In this document: piece after piece, positions 1 to 8,358 of the stretch
Position numbering within the stretch: position 1 is the stretch's first letter
Layout: the number at the start of each line of letters is the position of its first letter
DNA from: Bacillota bacterium
GTDB lineage: Bacteria; Bacillota; Clostridia; Acetivibrionales; DSM-1351
NCBI GenBank assembly: GCA_023444055.1
Contig: JAEZRV010000008.1
Coordinates: forward strand, 62,001-126,000
DNA: 64,000 nucleotides
Direction of reading: 5' to 3'
Notes under the pieces: model-generated
Seen by the model: only the letters and a program-made list of their open reading frames with translations
Told to the model about the DNA's origin: nothing
Databases searched by the model: none
Made by a program: the position numbers and the translations under genes

Positions 1-1
1 A

Positions 2-454
2 AACACTTTACATGACAAAAATAAAATTATAATAAATAAAACTCAAAATATATTTCATGGTGCACCTGATTATGGAAATATAGTTATAATTGACAGTAGA
101 GTAGATAGGGAAAGGACATTTTGGGACAATGTTATAGAACCGTTAAAATATAATGTTTTTGTCTCTAAAATTTCAGGAAATATGGATGAAATTTTCTGGA
201 TTAAGAGGGTTATAGGAAAAGAAGGAGATGTACTTGAGTTCAAAGATGGTAAAGTTATTAGAAATGGCATTGAGTTAGAAGAAAATTATATTAAAGAACC
301 AATGCTCTATGAGTCAGAGGATAAAGTAACTGTACCAAAGGGCAGTATATTTGTAATGGGTGACAATAGAAATAATAGCTCCGACAGCAGGGTTATAGGA
401 TGTGTACCTTTAGACCATGTGGTTGGTAAGTATCTAATAAAAATAGGTTTTTAA
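2..454 (+). CDS. lepB: Signal peptidase I, 5'-truncated by the window edge
   Basis: Type I signal peptidase, the membrane-bound serine protease that removes signal peptides from exported proteins. The reading frame is open from base 2, so the N-terminal membrane anchor and the catalytic serine lie outside the window. Visible are the catalytic-lysine region (FWIKRVIGKEGD) and the family box GDNRNNSSDSR followed by a conserved Gly/Val C-terminus. The first in-window ATG (182) lies inside the conserved domain and is not the start. No downstream partner is evident. Family assignment is secure; completeness cannot be judged here. Confidence 0.93.
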   Translation, partial: NTLHDKNKIIINKTQNIFHGAPDYGNIVIIDSRVDRERTFWDNVIEPLKYNVFVSKISGNMDEIFWIKRVIGKEGDVLEFKDGKVIRNGIELEENYIKEPMLYESEDKVTVPKGSIFVMGDNRNNSSDSRVIGCVPLDHVVGKYLIKIGF

Positions 455-467
455 AAAGAATAAGATT

Positions 468-550
468 AGAATAAATATTATATGACTTAAGTTTTGAAAA
501 TATGGTTACAAACCATGAGCAGGCTAATGAGTAGAATAAATATTATATGA
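468..550. repeat. 18-bp direct repeat pair
   Basis: AGAATAAATATTATATGA occurs at 468-485 and again at 533-550, in the gap between the signal peptidase and the thioesterase. The repeat spacing is 65 bp. No function is evident; it may be a duplicated regulatory site or simple AT-rich slippage. Confidence 0.5.
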
Positions 551-586
551 TTCAAGGGAGGTTCCTAATCTATATCATTTTATATA

Positions 587-620
587 GTCTTTTCTATATT
601 TTAAATGCGAAATAGTATTA
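587..620 (-). repeat. 34-bp dispersed repeat, copy 1
   Basis: These 34 bases are the exact reverse complement of 50573-50606, about 50 kb away. At this site the copy lies just upstream of the acyl-ACP thioesterase gene and lacks the second palindrome arm seen at the other site. It may be a fragment of a short mobile or intergenic repeat. Confidence 0.6.
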
Positions 621-645
621 AATTGTATTCAGTAAATGATAAGAT

Positions 646-1419
646 ATGGATTTAAATATGGATAAATTATCTTTATATACAAAAATGTTTTGTGTTGAGT
701 ATGGTGACTCAGATTATTATAAGAGGTTGAAACTAAGCTCTCTATTCAACTATCTACAATATATTTCAAGTCTGCATTCAAAAAACTTGGGGGTTGGTAT
801 AGATGATATAGAGGAAGAGCATGGTCTTGCTTGGGTCATGGCACGTATTATGATTGATGTAATTAAAATGCCAATTTGGAACGATGAACTATATATTGAG
901 ACATGGCCTATTAGGCCCAAAAAGCTGGAATTTGAAAGAGACTACCGTGTAAAGGACAAGGATGGAAATGTTTTGATAAACGCAATATCCAGTTGGGTGC
1001 TTCTTGACATTGAGAAACGTGAAATAGCAAAGACAGACTCTGTTAATATAGGTTTTCCCCCATTTATTGAGCAGAGGGCTATTGATAAACGAATGGCAAA
1101 GTTAAAACCTAATGGCAATTCAATATTTGTATATAACAAAAAAATAGGATATAGTGAAATAGATATAAATGGTCACTTAAATAATTCAAAATACATTGAT
1201 TTTATTGCTGATTGTTTTTCGATCGAAATGCATAGTACTTACTTGGTTGAAAATATACAGGTAAATTATATAAACGAAGCACTTGCTGGAGAGACAATTT
1301 CTCTATACAAAGACATTTCTGAGCTTGAGTCCGGAAATTTATATGTTGAAGGCATCAATGAAGAACAAAATAAAATATATTTTAAATCTTGTATACACTT
1401 AGGAGGTCAAAATGAGTAA
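646..1419 (+). CDS. Acyl-ACP thioesterase (FatA/FatB family)
   Basis: Hydrolyses acyl-acyl carrier protein to release free fatty acids in the cytoplasm. The 257 residues form two hotdog folds. The first carries the family signatures ETWP and SWVLLDIEKR. The second begins near residue 165 with the segment DINGHLNNSKY, which supplies the conserved Asn/His of the active site. Length is normal for bacterial members. The start at 646 lacks an obvious ribosome site, and Met5 at 658 is an alternative. The stop overlaps the next start by 8 bases, so the two genes are probably co-transcribed. It lies 34 kb from the PUFA-synthase-like genes, so a functional link to them is not implied. Confidence 0.9.
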   Translation: MDLNMDKLSLYTKMFCVEYGDSDYYKRLKLSSLFNYLQYISSLHSKNLGVGIDDIEEEHGLAWVMARIMIDVIKMPIWNDELYIETWPIRPKKLEFERDYRVKDKDGNVLINAISSWVLLDIEKREIAKTDSVNIGFPPFIEQRAIDKRMAKLKPNGNSIFVYNKKIGYSEIDINGHLNNSKYIDFIADCFSIEMHSTYLVENIQVNYINEALAGETISLYKDISELESGNLYVEGINEEQNKIYFKSCIHLGGQNE

Positions 1420-2056
1420 AGATAAAAAACTAGCAATTATTGTTGGTGCGCTGTTCGTTTTTGTTATCATACTTGTAGCATTTCTTGTATATGCTATAAA
1501 CATTAACAAAAATGGTAATACAGCAGTTGATACATCAGATTCAACAAATTATAGTATAAACCAAACTGTAGATTCTACGGTAGGTGCTTCTGAGCAAAGT
1601 ACAAATAAACCTGGTGAAGTACAGGATACTATGGATTTAAAACTGTATTATTATGATGCAGATGATTATGAGAATCCAAAAGAGGTTAGCACAGTTGTAG
1701 TTGATAAAAAATTATATTCAGAGGATATCACTTCTGCTATTAATAAGGTACTAGCATCAACAACTTTAAAGATAAATAAAGCTGTTGTAAATGGAAAACT
1801 AATTACAGTTGATTTACCGAAGGAGGTAGCGCTTAAATTCAACAGTGGAAGCGCTGGAGGTATAACAAATACTAATATTTTAGCTATGACTATTTTAAAT
1901 TTGCCTGACATAGAGGAGCTGGAGGTTACTGTTGATGGAGTAACTGGAGTAGAAGCTGATCACTTTAGCTTTAATGGTAAATTTATGAAAGAAGAAAGCG
2001 GAAAAAAATATAAATTTCTTAGGTCAGACAAGCAAAGTAATTTATTAGAGTTTTAG
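1412..2056 (+). CDS. Membrane-anchored GerMN-domain protein
   Basis: A 214-residue protein with one N-terminal membrane helix (about residues 7-29), a low-complexity Ser/Thr/Asn linker, and a C-terminal GerMN-type domain from about residue 75. The Asn-Ser-Gly-Ser-Ala-Gly segment followed by a Thr-Asn-Leu-rich helix is typical of that domain. GerMN domains occur in GerM and related spore-cortex or germination proteins; the exact role of this one is unknown. A good AGGAGG ribosome site sits inside the end of the preceding gene, with an 8-base overlap. A terminator follows directly, so the thioesterase-GerMN pair is a closed unit. Confidence 0.8.
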   Translation: MSKDKKLAIIVGALFVFVIILVAFLVYAININKNGNTAVDTSDSTNYSINQTVDSTVGASEQSTNKPGEVQDTMDLKLYYYDADDYENPKEVSTVVVDKKLYSEDITSAINKVLASTTLKINKAVVNGKLITVDLPKEVALKFNSGSAGGITNTNILAMTILNLPDIEELEVTVDGVTGVEADHFSFNGKFMKEESGKKYKFLRSDKQSNLLEF

Positions 2057-2070
2057 AATGTAAGAATGCT

Positions 2071-2112
2071 TAAGGGTTGATGCAAGCGAGAAATCTGCAT
2101 TAACCCTTTTTA
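2071..2112 (+). terminator. Intrinsic terminator after the GerMN gene
   Basis: The left arm TAAGGGTTGATGCA at 2071-2084 pairs with TGCATTAACCCTT from 2096, with one G-T wobble. A run of T follows. It closes the thioesterase-GerMN operon. Confidence 0.85.
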
Positions 2113-2218
2113 GGTATATAAGCACGTTCGTAATGCTACCACACCAATAGATTTTTCATGTGCGAAGTTTGAGTTAATTAAAGCAGTATTTAGAATAAGA
2201 ATACAGAAGAGGTGTAAA

Positions 2219-2992
2219 GTGAAAAGAAGTAAACTTATTAAAATTATATTTTTGATTATAGCTGCTATATGTATAATAGACACCATTATATTGATTATTA
2301 GAAGCGGTAATGTGGATACAGGCATTGTTCTTCCTTCTATCGGAGGGATTTGCATAATATTTGTAATTATATTTCTAAAGACTGAACTATATAGGAAAAA
2401 CGTCAAATTTTTTAAAAAGGTAGGGAAAGTATTTTTAGGATTATTTATAGTATGGTTTATATCGTTTGTAGTTTTAATGACAGTAATTCTTACTTCTTCT
2501 GTTTCTCAGAAAAATGAGAAAGTTGATAGTGTAATAGTACTAGGAGCGGGATTAAAAGGTGAAACTCCTACGTTGGTATTAAAAGAACGCTTAGATTATG
2601 CTATTGATTATTTAAATAGGAATACCGATGCGGTAGCCATAGTTTCTGGTGGTCAGGGATTTGGCGAAACAATAACAGAAGCAGAAGGCATGAAAAGGTA
2701 TTTGATGAGCCATAATATTTCTGAAAGTAGAATTATTAAGGAAGAGAAATCGACTAGTACATATGAAAATATGATTTTTTCTAAAAAGCTTTATGAAGAG
2801 ACCATAGGTAAAAAGCTAGATAAAATAATGATTATCACAAATGATTTTCATATGTTTAGATCAAAACATCTAGCAAAGAGGGCAGGGCTTGAACCTTATG
2901 GAATAAGCTCTAGAACCCCCTGGTATATATATCCAAACGTACTTTTAAGAGAATACCTTGCAGTATTTAAATCTTATATATTTGATAGATAG
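2219..2992 (+). CDS. YdcF/SanA-like DUF218 membrane protein
   Basis: A 257-residue protein starting at GTG 2219 behind an AGAGGTG ribosome site. Three hydrophobic helices occupy roughly residues 5-27, 32-55 and 65-95. A DUF218 (YdcF-like) domain follows. It shows VIVLGAGLKGETP near residue 105, a VSGGQGFGE loop, the conserved EEKSTSTYENM acidic/serine segment and a FHMFRSKHLAKRAG motif. The family is linked to envelope and cell-wall precursor metabolism, with the biochemistry unresolved. It is monocistronic and convergent with the MFS gene. Confidence 0.87.
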   Translation: MKRSKLIKIIFLIIAAICIIDTIILIIRSGNVDTGIVLPSIGGICIIFVIIFLKTELYRKNVKFFKKVGKVFLGLFIVWFISFVVLMTVILTSSVSQKNEKVDSVIVLGAGLKGETPTLVLKERLDYAIDYLNRNTDAVAIVSGGQGFGETITEAEGMKRYLMSHNISESRIIKEEKSTSTYENMIFSKKLYEETIGKKLDKIMIITNDFHMFRSKHLAKRAGLEPYGISSRTPWYIYPNVLLREYLAVFKSYIFDR

Positions 2993-2997
2993 CATTA

Positions 2998-4323
2998 TTA
3001 TTTGTTTCTTTTAAAGAGGCTGATATTCTTCTCTTCCTTATCGTATACCATTGGGAGTACAAAAATTATGGAGCATATCATAAGGATAGATGAAACTATA
3101 AACAGAATGTGAAAATTGCTAAGAACTTGACTGCCAAATATAGCAGTATTAGCTTTATAAATTAAATCTTTTGAAACTTCCATAAAGGTACCTGCACAAA
3201 TATATGAAATGCCGCTTGAAAGCATTGTAATAATTGAGAAGTTAGCTAAAAACATTGATCTGTTTTTCTCTGGAGCAAGCCATATGGAAAAGTTATTTGA
3301 CAAAATCATAATTCCTTGACCAAATATTCCAAATAGCATAAAACTTATCGACATTACAACAATATAACTAGATGGAGTTGCAATACACCACAGCAGTGGC
3401 AATATACATACAAAGTAACAGCATAAACGCAAGATTGGCTTAGTTCCATATTTATCAGAAAGTATTCCAATTTTACTAATAAAGAACACTGTTGTAATTC
3501 CGCCTAAGAATTGTTGAAATATTGATATAGTAAAATAATCAATTTTTAACTGCTCAAGCATGTATATATTTAAAAATGGTAAAGAAAAGTTGAAACCAAT
3601 ATTCCAGCATGAACAAAATATTATTAGTTTTAAGTAGTTTTTATCTTTAAATGGTTCAATAAGCATAGTAATAAATGAAGAATTTTTTTCTGGAGGGGTC
3701 ATTGGCGGTTCTTTAACGCCAATAAAGCAGCTGGCATCCAATGCACCAAATATTGATGCTATTATAAAAACAATTGCAAAACCTACCATTGAACTTATAT
3801 TATCAAGGTATTTACCAAAGGCTACCCCTGCTAAAATACCTGTTACAGCAGATATTGCAGTCCTTTTACCAAAGAAACTACCTTTTTGATTTGATGGAAC
3901 AATATCACCCATCCAAGAATTATAGCTGATATTTACAACTGAGTTTGCTATTGAATAAATAATAATAAGTACGGTTATTATCATCAAAGCAATATTCTTT
4001 TTTTCGCTGGGGACCAGTAAAGGCATTAAGACAATTGGAATCCATATTAGTCTATGAACATAACCTGAAATCAGAAACATTATTTTTCGTTTACCTGTTT
4101 TTTCTAAGGCATATGATGCAAATATTTGTAAAACTCCTGCTAGATATGGAGTAGCAGCAATAATGCTATATAACAAGTCATTAGCACCTAATTCACGCAA
4201 AAATCCGGTAAAGGGTGCACCGTTAATGGTCACATAAAATACTTTGCCGAAAATAACAGCGGCTGTAATTAAAAATAAACTTTTCTTGATTTCTTGCTGA
4301 GTAAAGTTTTCCAATTTATTCAT
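2998..4323 (-). CDS. MFS transporter
   Basis: A 441-residue polytopic membrane protein with about twelve hydrophobic segments and the cytoplasmic-loop pattern of the major facilitator superfamily (SKIGILSDKYGTKPILR between helices 6-8, and a GSFFGKRTA-type loop after helix 4). The start MNKLENFTQQ is preceded by GGGGATA. An upstream in-frame start would add 20 residues unlike a transporter N-terminus. Substrate is not predictable from sequence. It converges on the DUF218 gene, with only 5 bases between the stops. Confidence 0.85.
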   Translation of the reverse strand: MNKLENFTQQEIKKSLFLITAAVIFGKVFYVTINGAPFTGFLRELGANDLLYSIIAATPYLAGVLQIFASYALEKTGKRKIMFLISGYVHRLIWIPIVLMPLLVPSEKKNIALMIITVLIIIYSIANSVVNISYNSWMGDIVPSNQKGSFFGKRTAISAVTGILAGVAFGKYLDNISSMVGFAIVFIIASIFGALDASCFIGVKEPPMTPPEKNSSFITMLIEPFKDKNYLKLIIFCSCWNIGFNFSLPFLNIYMLEQLKIDYFTISIFQQFLGGITTVFFISKIGILSDKYGTKPILRLCCYFVCILPLLWCIATPSSYIVVMSISFMLFGIFGQGIMILSNNFSIWLAPEKNRSMFLANFSIITMLSSGISYICAGTFMEVSKDLIYKANTAIFGSQVLSNFHILFIVSSILMICSIIFVLPMVYDKEEKNISLFKRNK

Positions 4324-4940
4324 TGTATTATCCCCGATTTTGTATAAGTTAAAATGATTACTGCTAATGTATAAAAGCAACACTTTTTGAGCTCCGACAA
4401 AAAACAGAGCAAATAGTCTTTACTTTTATTTGCTGAAATAAAGCACATCTCAATTGTATTAGAAAAAGTTAATTTTGGCTTGTCGACTTTTGCTAAAAAA
4501 TGCTCAAATTTTGTTGAATATATCTTAATTCTTGAGAAAAATATTAAATACATTAAAACCCTGGCATACTTGGAATATAGAGGTTACGTCGCTACATTCT
4601 TAGTAAAAAGTTTTACTAGGAATATGGTGGGGAAGTAATAAAGACCTTATACCATATGGATAAAGTCAACTTATATTTAAAAAGTTTACAAAAGTTGACC
4701 AATACTGTAGAAAATATTTATCAGCGAGCTGAGATAATTTAATTTAGTATAAAATGTAATTTTAAATAATATAAATTATTAAAGCAACTTACCTGCATAA
4801 AATAGTTTTGAACAATATTTGCGGACTTTGCCATAATGCCGCATATTCAGCTGTTTTAAATGTGATTCCACACTTTAATACAAATTAGTATAAATGTTAA
4901 AACTCACTAATTAAAATATAAGATGTCAGGAGGAACTATT
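4324..4940. other. Intergenic region between divergent genes, no gene seen
   Basis: About 617 bases of AT-rich DNA between the divergent MFS and YwaF-like genes. A 77-codon open frame on the minus strand (4320-4553) overlaps the transporter start and shows no domain or ribosome site, so I do not call it. Promoters for both flanking genes presumably lie here, but I could not place them with confidence. Confidence 0.5.
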
Positions 4941-5756
4941 TTGAAAAATTATTTTTTTGCATATATAGATGACATTCCGAAGGAACTACATAGCAATATC
5001 TTTTCCAACCAGCATATTTTAACTATTAGCATAGTCATTATTTTGGGGATAATTCTAACTCTTATTTTTAAAGATATGAATTTGAAAATAAAGTGGAGGT
5101 TTATTACGTTAACCAGCTTGATGCTACCATTACTGGAGATTTCTCAGATGGTATGGTACAAGAGTGTTGGACATTTCTCATTTGGATATGCTCTTCCGCT
5201 TCATTTATGCAGTCTGATGAGTGTGATTTTGCCTATTATGATTTTTACAAGAAATAAGTTGCTCATGGAATACTCATATGCTATGGGGCTAGCTCCATCA
5301 TTTTTGACATTGATTACTCCGGATGTGTACTATTATCCAAATTTTTCATATATATATCTACAGTCAATGCTTATTCATGGCATAATATGTTTCATTCCTA
5401 TATTTTTAATTTTCGGCATTAGATTTAGACCTAACATCAGAAATCTACCAAAGGCAGTAGCACTGCTTTTTGGATTGGCATTAATGATATTGCCTATCAA
5501 TTATATTACAGATGGAAATTACTTCTTTTTGAGATATCCTGCACCAGGTTCAATTATGGAGTTCTTTGCTAATATAGTTGGTAGTCCGGGATATCTTTTT
5601 CCCACATTTTTATTGGGTTGTATGCTTTGGCTGCTAATGTATCTGCCATTTATCGTAATTGAGTTAAAGGAGAAACGCAATCAGCAAATTTACTTTAAGC
5701 AACAACGATATCAAAATAGAGATATTAAAACGAGAAATGTCAATATAGGGAGCTGA
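4941..5756 (+). CDS. TIGR02206/YwaF-family integral membrane protein
   Basis: About 271 residues with seven or so membrane helices. The conserved LPLHLCSLM motif and the PAPGS segment near the C-terminal third are characteristic of the YwaF (TIGR02206) family, whose function is unknown. I choose the TTG at 4941 because the only ribosome site, AGGAGG at 4928-4933, lies after the upstream ATG at 4923. The 3' end is rich in Lys/Arg/Gln. It stands alone on the plus strand. Confidence 0.82.
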   Translation: MKNYFFAYIDDIPKELHSNIFSNQHILTISIVIILGIILTLIFKDMNLKIKWRFITLTSLMLPLLEISQMVWYKSVGHFSFGYALPLHLCSLMSVILPIMIFTRNKLLMEYSYAMGLAPSFLTLITPDVYYYPNFSYIYLQSMLIHGIICFIPIFLIFGIRFRPNIRNLPKAVALLFGLALMILPINYITDGNYFFLRYPAPGSIMEFFANIVGSPGYLFPTFLLGCMLWLLMYLPFIVIELKEKRNQQIYFKQQRYQNRDIKTRNVNIGS

Positions 5757-5867
5757 ACTAACAGAGAGGAAAGAGCTAAAAGAGCTAAAACAACTGAAAG
5801 AGCGACTTAAGGGATTGTAAGAATTTCTTGATTTACATAATTTAATATTTTCTTAATCCTATGTTAA

Positions 5868-5895
5868 TTGAATTGTAACAAATAACTGATATAAT
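5868..5895 (+). promoter_or_regulatory. Probable sigma-A promoter for the zinc-ribbon gene
   Basis: TTGAAT at 5868-5873 and TATAAT at 5890-5895 are separated by 16 bases. The predicted start of transcription near 5902 would give a leader of about 300 nt before the next gene at 6210. Confidence 0.6.
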
Positions 5896-5902
5896 ATGTA
5901 TA

Positions 5903-6209
5903 AATAGAAAAGTTAATTATTAAGTTGAAAATTCAATGCTATCAGTCGATAGTGAGTTTAGTACAACTCTTAGAAACCCAACGGTTAAAAACTTAAAAAT
6001 AACATGCTTCTTATAGTGAGATGATTTTAAGCGTCTTATTAGAGGTAATAGAGTATATTATTTGAGGCAAGGATTTCAATCGTATTTTACTAAAGCCAAT
6101 TACGGTTTAGGCGAATTATGCTTTTAATGCATTTTGGGTTTAAACCTTATTTTATAACATATAGGAGGCTTTAGACGATAGTAATTGACTTTATGGAAGG
6201 AGGAGATAT
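5903..6209 (+). other. Long, possibly structured 5' leader
   Basis: About 300 nt between a good promoter and a 50-codon gene contain no open frame of note but several short inverted repeats, for example TATCAGTCGATA near 5940. Other conspicuous GC-bearing blocks lie near 5975-6000 and 6090-6120. I do not recognise a known riboswitch class. It may be a structured regulatory RNA or simply a long untranslated region. Confidence 0.35.
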
Positions 6210-6362
6210 ATGTATAAGTTTAAAACAATTAGATGCAGAAGTTGTGGTTCAGTTGTTTACAATCTGCCAGTAAATGAAACTAAAAAACTGAAGGTTGTAA
6301 ATTTAAGATGTGAAGATTGCATAGACCATAGTGCTTCTGAAAAATTTAAAGTAAAAAAATAA
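6210..6362 (+). CDS. 50-residue two-CxxC zinc-ribbon protein
   Basis: A short gene with a strong ribosome site (AAGGAGGAGAT) directly before the ATG. The product has Cys9-x-x-Cys12 and Cys35-x-x-Cys38, the pattern of a treble-clef or zinc-ribbon metal site, in an otherwise basic 50-residue chain. It has no membrane segment or signal peptide. A terminator follows about 110 bases downstream. The paired CxxC motifs and strong translation signal argue it is real. Function is unknown; small ribosome- or RNA-associated zinc ribbons are one possibility. Confidence 0.75.
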   Translation: MYKFKTIRCRSCGSVVYNLPVNETKKLKVVNLRCEDCIDHSASEKFKVKK

Positions 6363-6473
6363 TCTAGAAAAATTATAACGACTAGAATAATTAAAGCTGC
6401 TATATCAATTAAAGCAAGATAAATAAACTGAAAGATACAAGTTAAAAATTGATGTCCAAAAGTAAAAATAAAT

Positions 6474-6497
6474 CGCTTATTATAGGCGCTTTTTTTA
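6474..6497 (+). terminator. Intrinsic terminator after the zinc-ribbon gene
   Basis: A short CGC-rich hairpin (CGCTTA / TAGGCG with one wobble, three-base loop) is followed by seven T residues. Confidence 0.7.
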
Positions 6498-6619
6498 TGC
6501 CCTTTTTGGGGTACTGAGGACAGTAAGAAGATATAGTTGTGCCATCAAAATAGATGACACACCATATCAACTACTTCTTGAGTATTAACAACTACCTAGG
6601 TCTCATTTCATTAAAACAG

Positions 6620-8149
6620 CTATCTAAGCCTTTCTAATGGCTTTATCGCTGGTCCTTCAATTACATTGCCTTTGTAGTCAAATCTTGATGCATGGCATGG
6701 GCAATCCCATGTTTTTTCAGCTGAGTTCCAGCGTACTTCACAGCCCAGATGTGTACAAGTTGTGTCAACAACAAATATATTGCCGTCTTTGTCTCGATAG
6801 GCGCCTGCTTTTTTTCCATCTACTTTGACTGGTTTGCCTTCTTCTAATTCTAAACTAAATTCTTCTGGTAAAGATTTTGTTTTTCCTGCAATAAGATTCT
6901 CTACAACATTTAAATTTTGTTCATAAAAGTTTTTAGAAAAAACAGGCTTCAACCTAGAAGGCGAGAAGATATAATTATAATCGCTGTTGCCTGATAAAAT
7001 TAAGTCTCTAATGATCATAGCCGCAGAGGTGCTACTAGTCATACCCCATTTAGCAAAACCAGTTGCAACAAATATATTATGTTTTTCAGAAGTAATATAT
7101 CCGATATAGGGAACGTCATCCATGACAGTATAATCCTGTGCTGACCAACGGTATGGAATATCAAATGCAGAAAAAGTATTGCTTGCATATAATATCAAGT
7201 TCTTATAATGGTCATTTTCTTTATCATCCTGACCTGTTTTGTGATGCTCACCACCAATTAAAATAAGCTGTTCATCGTTTTCAATTGGTTGATATCTCAA
7301 AGATCTACTAGGATCTTCATAAGATATATACATACCACCAGGGAATTTATTCGGTGATTTGGCAGCCACTATATAAGAGCGTTCAGCATACATTTTTGTG
7401 GCATAAAGTCCTCCGCCATCATAAAACGGAAACTGTGTTGTTACTATTACTTTATTTGATGTAATTTTTAAGTCACCTTTTATTGATGTTATACAATTTT
7501 CACCATGATGTATATCTAAAGCAGTTGTATTTTCAAATATCCTACCACCTTTTTTAACAAATATATCAGCCAACGCAAGCAGATATTTTCTAGGGTGGAA
7601 TTGTGCTTGATTATCAAAACAAATAGCTCCCTGAATTTCAATAGGTAATGGCAAATTTGATTTATATGATGCAGGTAGGTCTAAAGAACGAGCTGCATTT
7701 ACTTCTTCCTCTATTTTTTCAATGTAATCTTCGTCTTGAGTAAATACATAATTGGGCTGTCTACTGAAATCACACTGTATATTATTACTTGAAACTATAT
7801 CAGCTATTGTATTAATAGCTTTTTCATTTATTTCACCATATTTATATGCACCTTCGTTGCCGACTTGTTTTATCAATTTAGCATAAATTAAATCATGCAA
7901 GGATGTGATTTTTGCTGTTGTATGTCCGGAGGTTGCGGCTGCAATTCTGTTAGTATCAATAATAACAACATCTAATCCTTCTTTTTGAAGAAGGTATGCT
8001 GTTGTTATTCCAGTGATACCTCCACCTATTACCAAAATGTCGGTTTTAATATTTTCCTTGAGCTGAGGATAATCTGTTTTTGGTGTAGAAGCCATCCAAT
8101 AAGATTCAGGAGCTTGCAAAAATGTTTTTTCAACTAGATTCTGAGGCAT
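6620..8149 (-). CDS. FAD-dependent oxidoreductase with C-terminal Rieske [2Fe-2S] domain (YhfW-like)
   Basis: A 509-residue, probably cytoplasmic flavoprotein. The N-terminal part is a DAO-type FAD domain with the dinucleotide motif ILVIGGGITGIT at about residues 39-50 and the following HTTAKIT segment. The last 90 residues are a Rieske domain with CTHLGC and CPCHASRF, which supply the two Cys and two His ligands. The architecture matches Bacillus YhfW. Substrate is unknown. The start has an AAGGAG site at normal spacing. A Rieske centre in a presumed strict anaerobe may serve oxygen or nitric-oxide stress, but that is inference. Confidence 0.88.
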   Translation of the reverse strand: MPQNLVEKTFLQAPESYWMASTPKTDYPQLKENIKTDILVIGGGITGITTAYLLQKEGLDVVIIDTNRIAAATSGHTTAKITSLHDLIYAKLIKQVGNEGAYKYGEINEKAINTIADIVSSNNIQCDFSRQPNYVFTQDEDYIEKIEEEVNAARSLDLPASYKSNLPLPIEIQGAICFDNQAQFHPRKYLLALADIFVKKGGRIFENTTALDIHHGENCITSIKGDLKITSNKVIVTTQFPFYDGGGLYATKMYAERSYIVAAKSPNKFPGGMYISYEDPSRSLRYQPIENDEQLILIGGEHHKTGQDDKENDHYKNLILYASNTFSAFDIPYRWSAQDYTVMDDVPYIGYITSEKHNIFVATGFAKWGMTSSTSAAMIIRDLILSGNSDYNYIFSPSRLKPVFSKNFYEQNLNVVENLIAGKTKSLPEEFSLELEEGKPVKVDGKKAGAYRDKDGNIFVVDTTCTHLGCEVRWNSAEKTWDCPCHASRFDYKGNVIEGPAIKPLERLR

Positions 8150-8272
8150 AAATTATCTCCTTATAGCAGATGTGGTAATTTTAACATCTATTATTATTTC
8201 CCAGAAATTAAAAAATATATTAATCTAAAAGAAGATAATGTAGTTAAAGAAATTAAGCATATAAATTATAAT

Positions 8273-8333
8273 TAAAAAGTGTTGAGGCTATTCAAAACAA
8301 AATGCTGATAAACTATTCTGTTTTAGATAGCCC
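8273..8333 (-). terminator. Probable terminator of the minus-strand peptide cluster
   Basis: GGCTATT near 8286 pairs with GATAGCC ending at 8332, with a second complementary block (CAAAACA / TGTTTT) inside. On the minus strand the hairpin is followed by a T5 run at 8275-8279. It lies just downstream of the radical-SAM gene. Confidence 0.55.
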
Positions 8334-8358
8334 CTATAATTGCTAAAAGAAAACATAT

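Noticed and set aside
646..1419. Thioesterase as the release enzyme of the PUFA-like synthase
   Set aside because: It lies 34 kb away in a closed two-gene unit with a GerMN protein, and no evidence links it to the megasynthase.
4320..4553. 77-codon minus-strand open frame
   Set aside because: Overlaps the start of the MFS transporter, has no ribosome site and no protein-like pattern.
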